Assembly: GCA_013216135.1 (NCBI GenBank)
Contig: JABSOS010000002.1
Coordinates: forward strand, 62,001-126,000
Source: Candidatus Caenarcanales bacterium
Lineage (GTDB): Bacteria > Cyanobacteriota > Vampirovibrionia > LMEP-6097
Length of the DNA: 64,000 nucleotides
Direction: 5' to 3'
Below the pieces are notes generated by a model. That model was not told where the DNA came from. It ran no database searches and worked only from the letters and a program-made list of their open reading frames with translations. This document shows positions 62,208-64,000 of this stretch, in pieces. Position 1 is the first letter of the stretch; each line of letters starts with the position of its first letter. The position numbers and the translations under genes are program-made.

Positions 62208-64000
62208 ATGTCTAGTTTTGAGATTACAGCAGGTTTAAAGAATGCTAATAGTTTAGAAAGTGTTTCTGGTGCAAAGCAGAAGCCATTAAGCCTTAAATCA
62301 CTAAATCAAAAAAATGGTTTTAAGTTACAGGGAGTAGATTTTTCTGAAAAGTTTACAGATAGTCCTGAAAAATTAGCTAAAGCCTTAAAAACTATTGACT
62401 CGATAGGTGTGAAGTTAAATGAGATTAACTCATTTATAGAAGATGCTAAGTATGGCAATTATACTAATAATCAAAAATTAGAAAAAGAAGAAGAGTTTTT
62501 AAAAGTTATAAAAGACGTTAAAGAATTAAAGAATACCGATGAATTTAAAAGTATTCAAAATCAACTTCGTAAAAGTGGAATTAACCTAAACATAGGTTCT
62601 CAAAAAGTTGATAATTTCCTAAACCACTTTTTCGATACTGGTTTAGATGAATCTCAACCAGACTTAACTGGTATCTATGATCAGGTAAGCTCACTAAATA
62701 GACTTAATGCAAATAATTTTACAGTTGTAGGGGAATACTTAGTTACTGAATTAAGCTCAGTAGACGAAAGCTCTGCAGGAGTACTTGAAGGAATAGCTCT
62801 TCTGAGTAATGAAAATTCAAATGTTGAAAATTCAATGAACTTAGATTCAGTCTCAGAAAGCTTTAAAGCTTTCCCTGCTAGATCATACTCTAGTGATAAT
62901 AATCAAGTACTAGTAGCTCTTGATGGTATACAGACAAGTGAAACTGTTGAACCAAACTTAAAAGCTGCTTATTTATTTGATGCAGAAACTCACAATCAAG
63001 TATCTTCTTTCAGCCACCCAGACTTTGAAGTAAACATGACATTTAAAGGTGGGGAAATTAAAGACGACAATGTATATATTCATAGTGAAGGAGCTGAATA
63101 TCTCTTTAAAACAGATGGCGAATTTGTTAATAAATTCAAAACTGAAAATAGTCAAAAATTAAATGAGTCGCGCATAGTTAATGGTGACTTATATGCAATT
63201 GGACCTGCATCAGAAAAAAAAGATGGCAGAATTGTAGGTGCTCTCTATAAATTTGATATTGAGTCAGGTAAACAAACCGCAGAAATACCAAGCCCAGGAT
63301 CAAGTGGCAATGGTACTTTTGGTGTCAACATGGAAAGCTTAGGTGATAAATTATTTATTACTGAAAGTGACATTATCAAAAAAGATGGTGGACACATCAC
63401 AAAAGGAAGAGTTCACGTCTATGACTCTTCTACAGGTAGCTTTGAAGGTGAGATCAATCCTAAAAATGATATAAAAGGTGCAGGCTTATTTGGAGAGTCA
63501 ATGGCTGTAAGTGACACTTTTGTTGCAGTTACAGCAAAAAGTAGCTCAGCAACAGGTACAGAAAACACTAGCATTCATGTATTTGATTCGAGGCTTGGAA
63601 CCCAAATACATAAAATTACACCTCAGTACTATGGTACAGAACTTTCAGGTAATATCGAAATCAGTGATGATAAGTTACTAATTTCATCTCAAGATAAAGC
63701 TGGAAGATCAAATATCTATGAATTCGACTTAAGTACTAGAGAGAAAAATTTAGATAAATTCATGAGTATGATTGGCGATGATGCAAGAGTCATAGATGCC
63801 ATTAAAACAAATATTGTTGCAAATAGACTTTCAGACATGAATGGTACAACTACTTATGAAGGAAGAGAAGGTAAAGAAAGCACTTATACTGGAAGAGAAA
63901 GATTATCTACAGGAAAAGCTGAAAGTCTTTATAATGGACGAGCAGGTAAGGAAAGTACTTACTCTGGTAGAGTCGGTAAAGAAAGCACCTTTAATGGTAG
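62208..64000 (+). CDS. Large repeat-bearing protein, probably beta-propeller-like (truncated by window edge)
   Basis: This frame is absent from the ORF track because it has no stop in the window. It starts at ATG 62208 behind GGGGGGAGC and stays open for 597 codons. Residues 1-150 are helical and Lys/Asn-rich, without a signal peptide. Residues about 210-510 show repeated blades of the type KLFITESDI...GRVHVYDSSTGSFEGEI and TFVAVTAKSS...SIHVFDSRLGTQIHKI, as in outer-membrane or FG-GAP-like beta-propellers. From about residue 552 a short tandem repeat, GR-GKEST(Y/F)-G, begins and continues off the edge. I do not know a full-length relative. Confidence 0.75.
   Translation, partial: MSSFEITAGLKNANSLESVSGAKQKPLSLKSLNQKNGFKLQGVDFSEKFTDSPEKLAKALKTIDSIGVKLNEINSFIEDAKYGNYTNNQKLEKEEEFLKVIKDVKELKNTDEFKSIQNQLRKSGINLNIGSQKVDNFLNHFFDTGLDESQPDLTGIYDQVSSLNRLNANNFTVVGEYLVTELSSVDESSAGVLEGIALLSNENSNVENSMNLDSVSESFKAFPARSYSSDNNQVLVALDGIQTSETVEPNLKAAYLFDAETHNQVSSFSHPDFEVNMTFKGGEIKDDNVYIHSEGAEYLFKTDGEFVNKFKTENSQKLNESRIVNGDLYAIGPASEKKDGRIVGALYKFDIESGKQTAEIPSPGSSGNGTFGVNMESLGDKLFITESDIIKKDGGHITKGRVHVYDSSTGSFEGEINPKNDIKGAGLFGESMAVSDTFVAVTAKSSSATGTENTSIHVFDSRLGTQIHKITPQYYGTELSGNIEISDDKLLISSQDKAGRSNIYEFDLSTREKNLDKFMSMIGDDARVIDAIKTNIVANRLSDMNGTTTYEGREGKESTYTGRERLSTGKAESLYNGRAGKESTYSGRVGKESTFNG
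63861..64000 (+). repeat. In-frame tandem repeat encoding GRxGKEST(Y/F)xG units
   Basis: At least four units of about ten codons are visible: GREGKESTYTG, a diverged GRERLSTGKAESLYNG, GRAGKESTYSG and GRVGKESTFNG. Codon choices vary between units, so the repeat is kept at the protein level. It is cut by the window end. Confidence 0.8.

Overview
The window is a 64 kb piece of an AT-rich bacterial chromosome with dense, mostly operonic coding on both strands. It has one tRNA and no rRNA, CRISPR array, transposase or integrase that I can see. The gene set points to a flagellated, non-photosynthetic relative of Cyanobacteria (Vampirovibrionia/Melainabacteria type). The main clue is a cyanobacterial-type glucosylglycerol-phosphate synthase; flagellin and FlhA, a DASH-type cryptochrome and the AT-rich composition also fit. 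This placement is an inference from a few protein families recalled from memory, not a phylogeny, and I hold it at moderate confidence only.

Layout. 0-7.3 kb: a partial membrane sensor-like gene, an array of hairpins, a HAD phosphatase-ggpS operon for the compatible solute glucosylglycerol, a polysaccharide flippase, a sulfotransferase-SDR pair and a fatty-acid desaturase. 7.4-9.0 kb: hypothetical genes in visible decay. 9-20.4 kb: an ABC-F ATPase, a Fic AMPylase, ArsC, a frameshifted gene, several secreted proteins (two tandem tail-collar-domain proteins), a photolyase-family protein and a small membrane protein. 20.5-26.5 kb: an ATP-grasp ligase, a C26 glutamine-amidotransferase-like hydrolase and a GH16 glycosidase in a row, then RecQ and small hypotheticals. 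26.5-31.4 kb: bestrophin, flagellin, a peroxiredoxin-glutaredoxin fusion and a large lipoprotein.

31.4-36.5 kb: a membrane-anchored KAP P-loop NTPase beside tRNA-Arg(ACG), whose 3' end is duplicated 182 bp away; then a DASH-type cryptochrome and a nonsense-interrupted small gene. 36.5-44.8 kb: ppk-ppx (polyphosphate) and a glpK-glpD-symporter operon in which the symporter carries a TGA at what looks like a conserved Trp codon. 44.8-50.2 kb: a 1169-residue acidic EF-hand-like protein and other hypotheticals. 50.2-57.9 kb: queF-queC-queE (preQ0/preQ1 synthesis) and tgt (tRNA insertion), a hemerythrin-like protein, a degenerate PurD-like protein, a HemA-like protein and an acidic pentapeptide-repeat membrane protein. 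57.9-64 kb: acidic hypotheticals, flhA, a lipoprotein and the start of a large repeat-bearing protein that runs off the window.

Connections. GlpK and GlpD handle glycerol 3-phosphate, which is also the acceptor for GgpS, so osmolyte and glycerol metabolism may meet there. Four loci are interrupted by stops or frameshifts, which suggests ongoing gene loss or, for the homopolymer sites, sequence error. Several acidic, Ser/Thr-rich proteins without signal peptides share a promoter-like TGTATAT element about 90 bp upstream of their starts. Together with flhA this hints at a co-regulated set, possibly exported by the flagellar/type III route; that last step is speculative.
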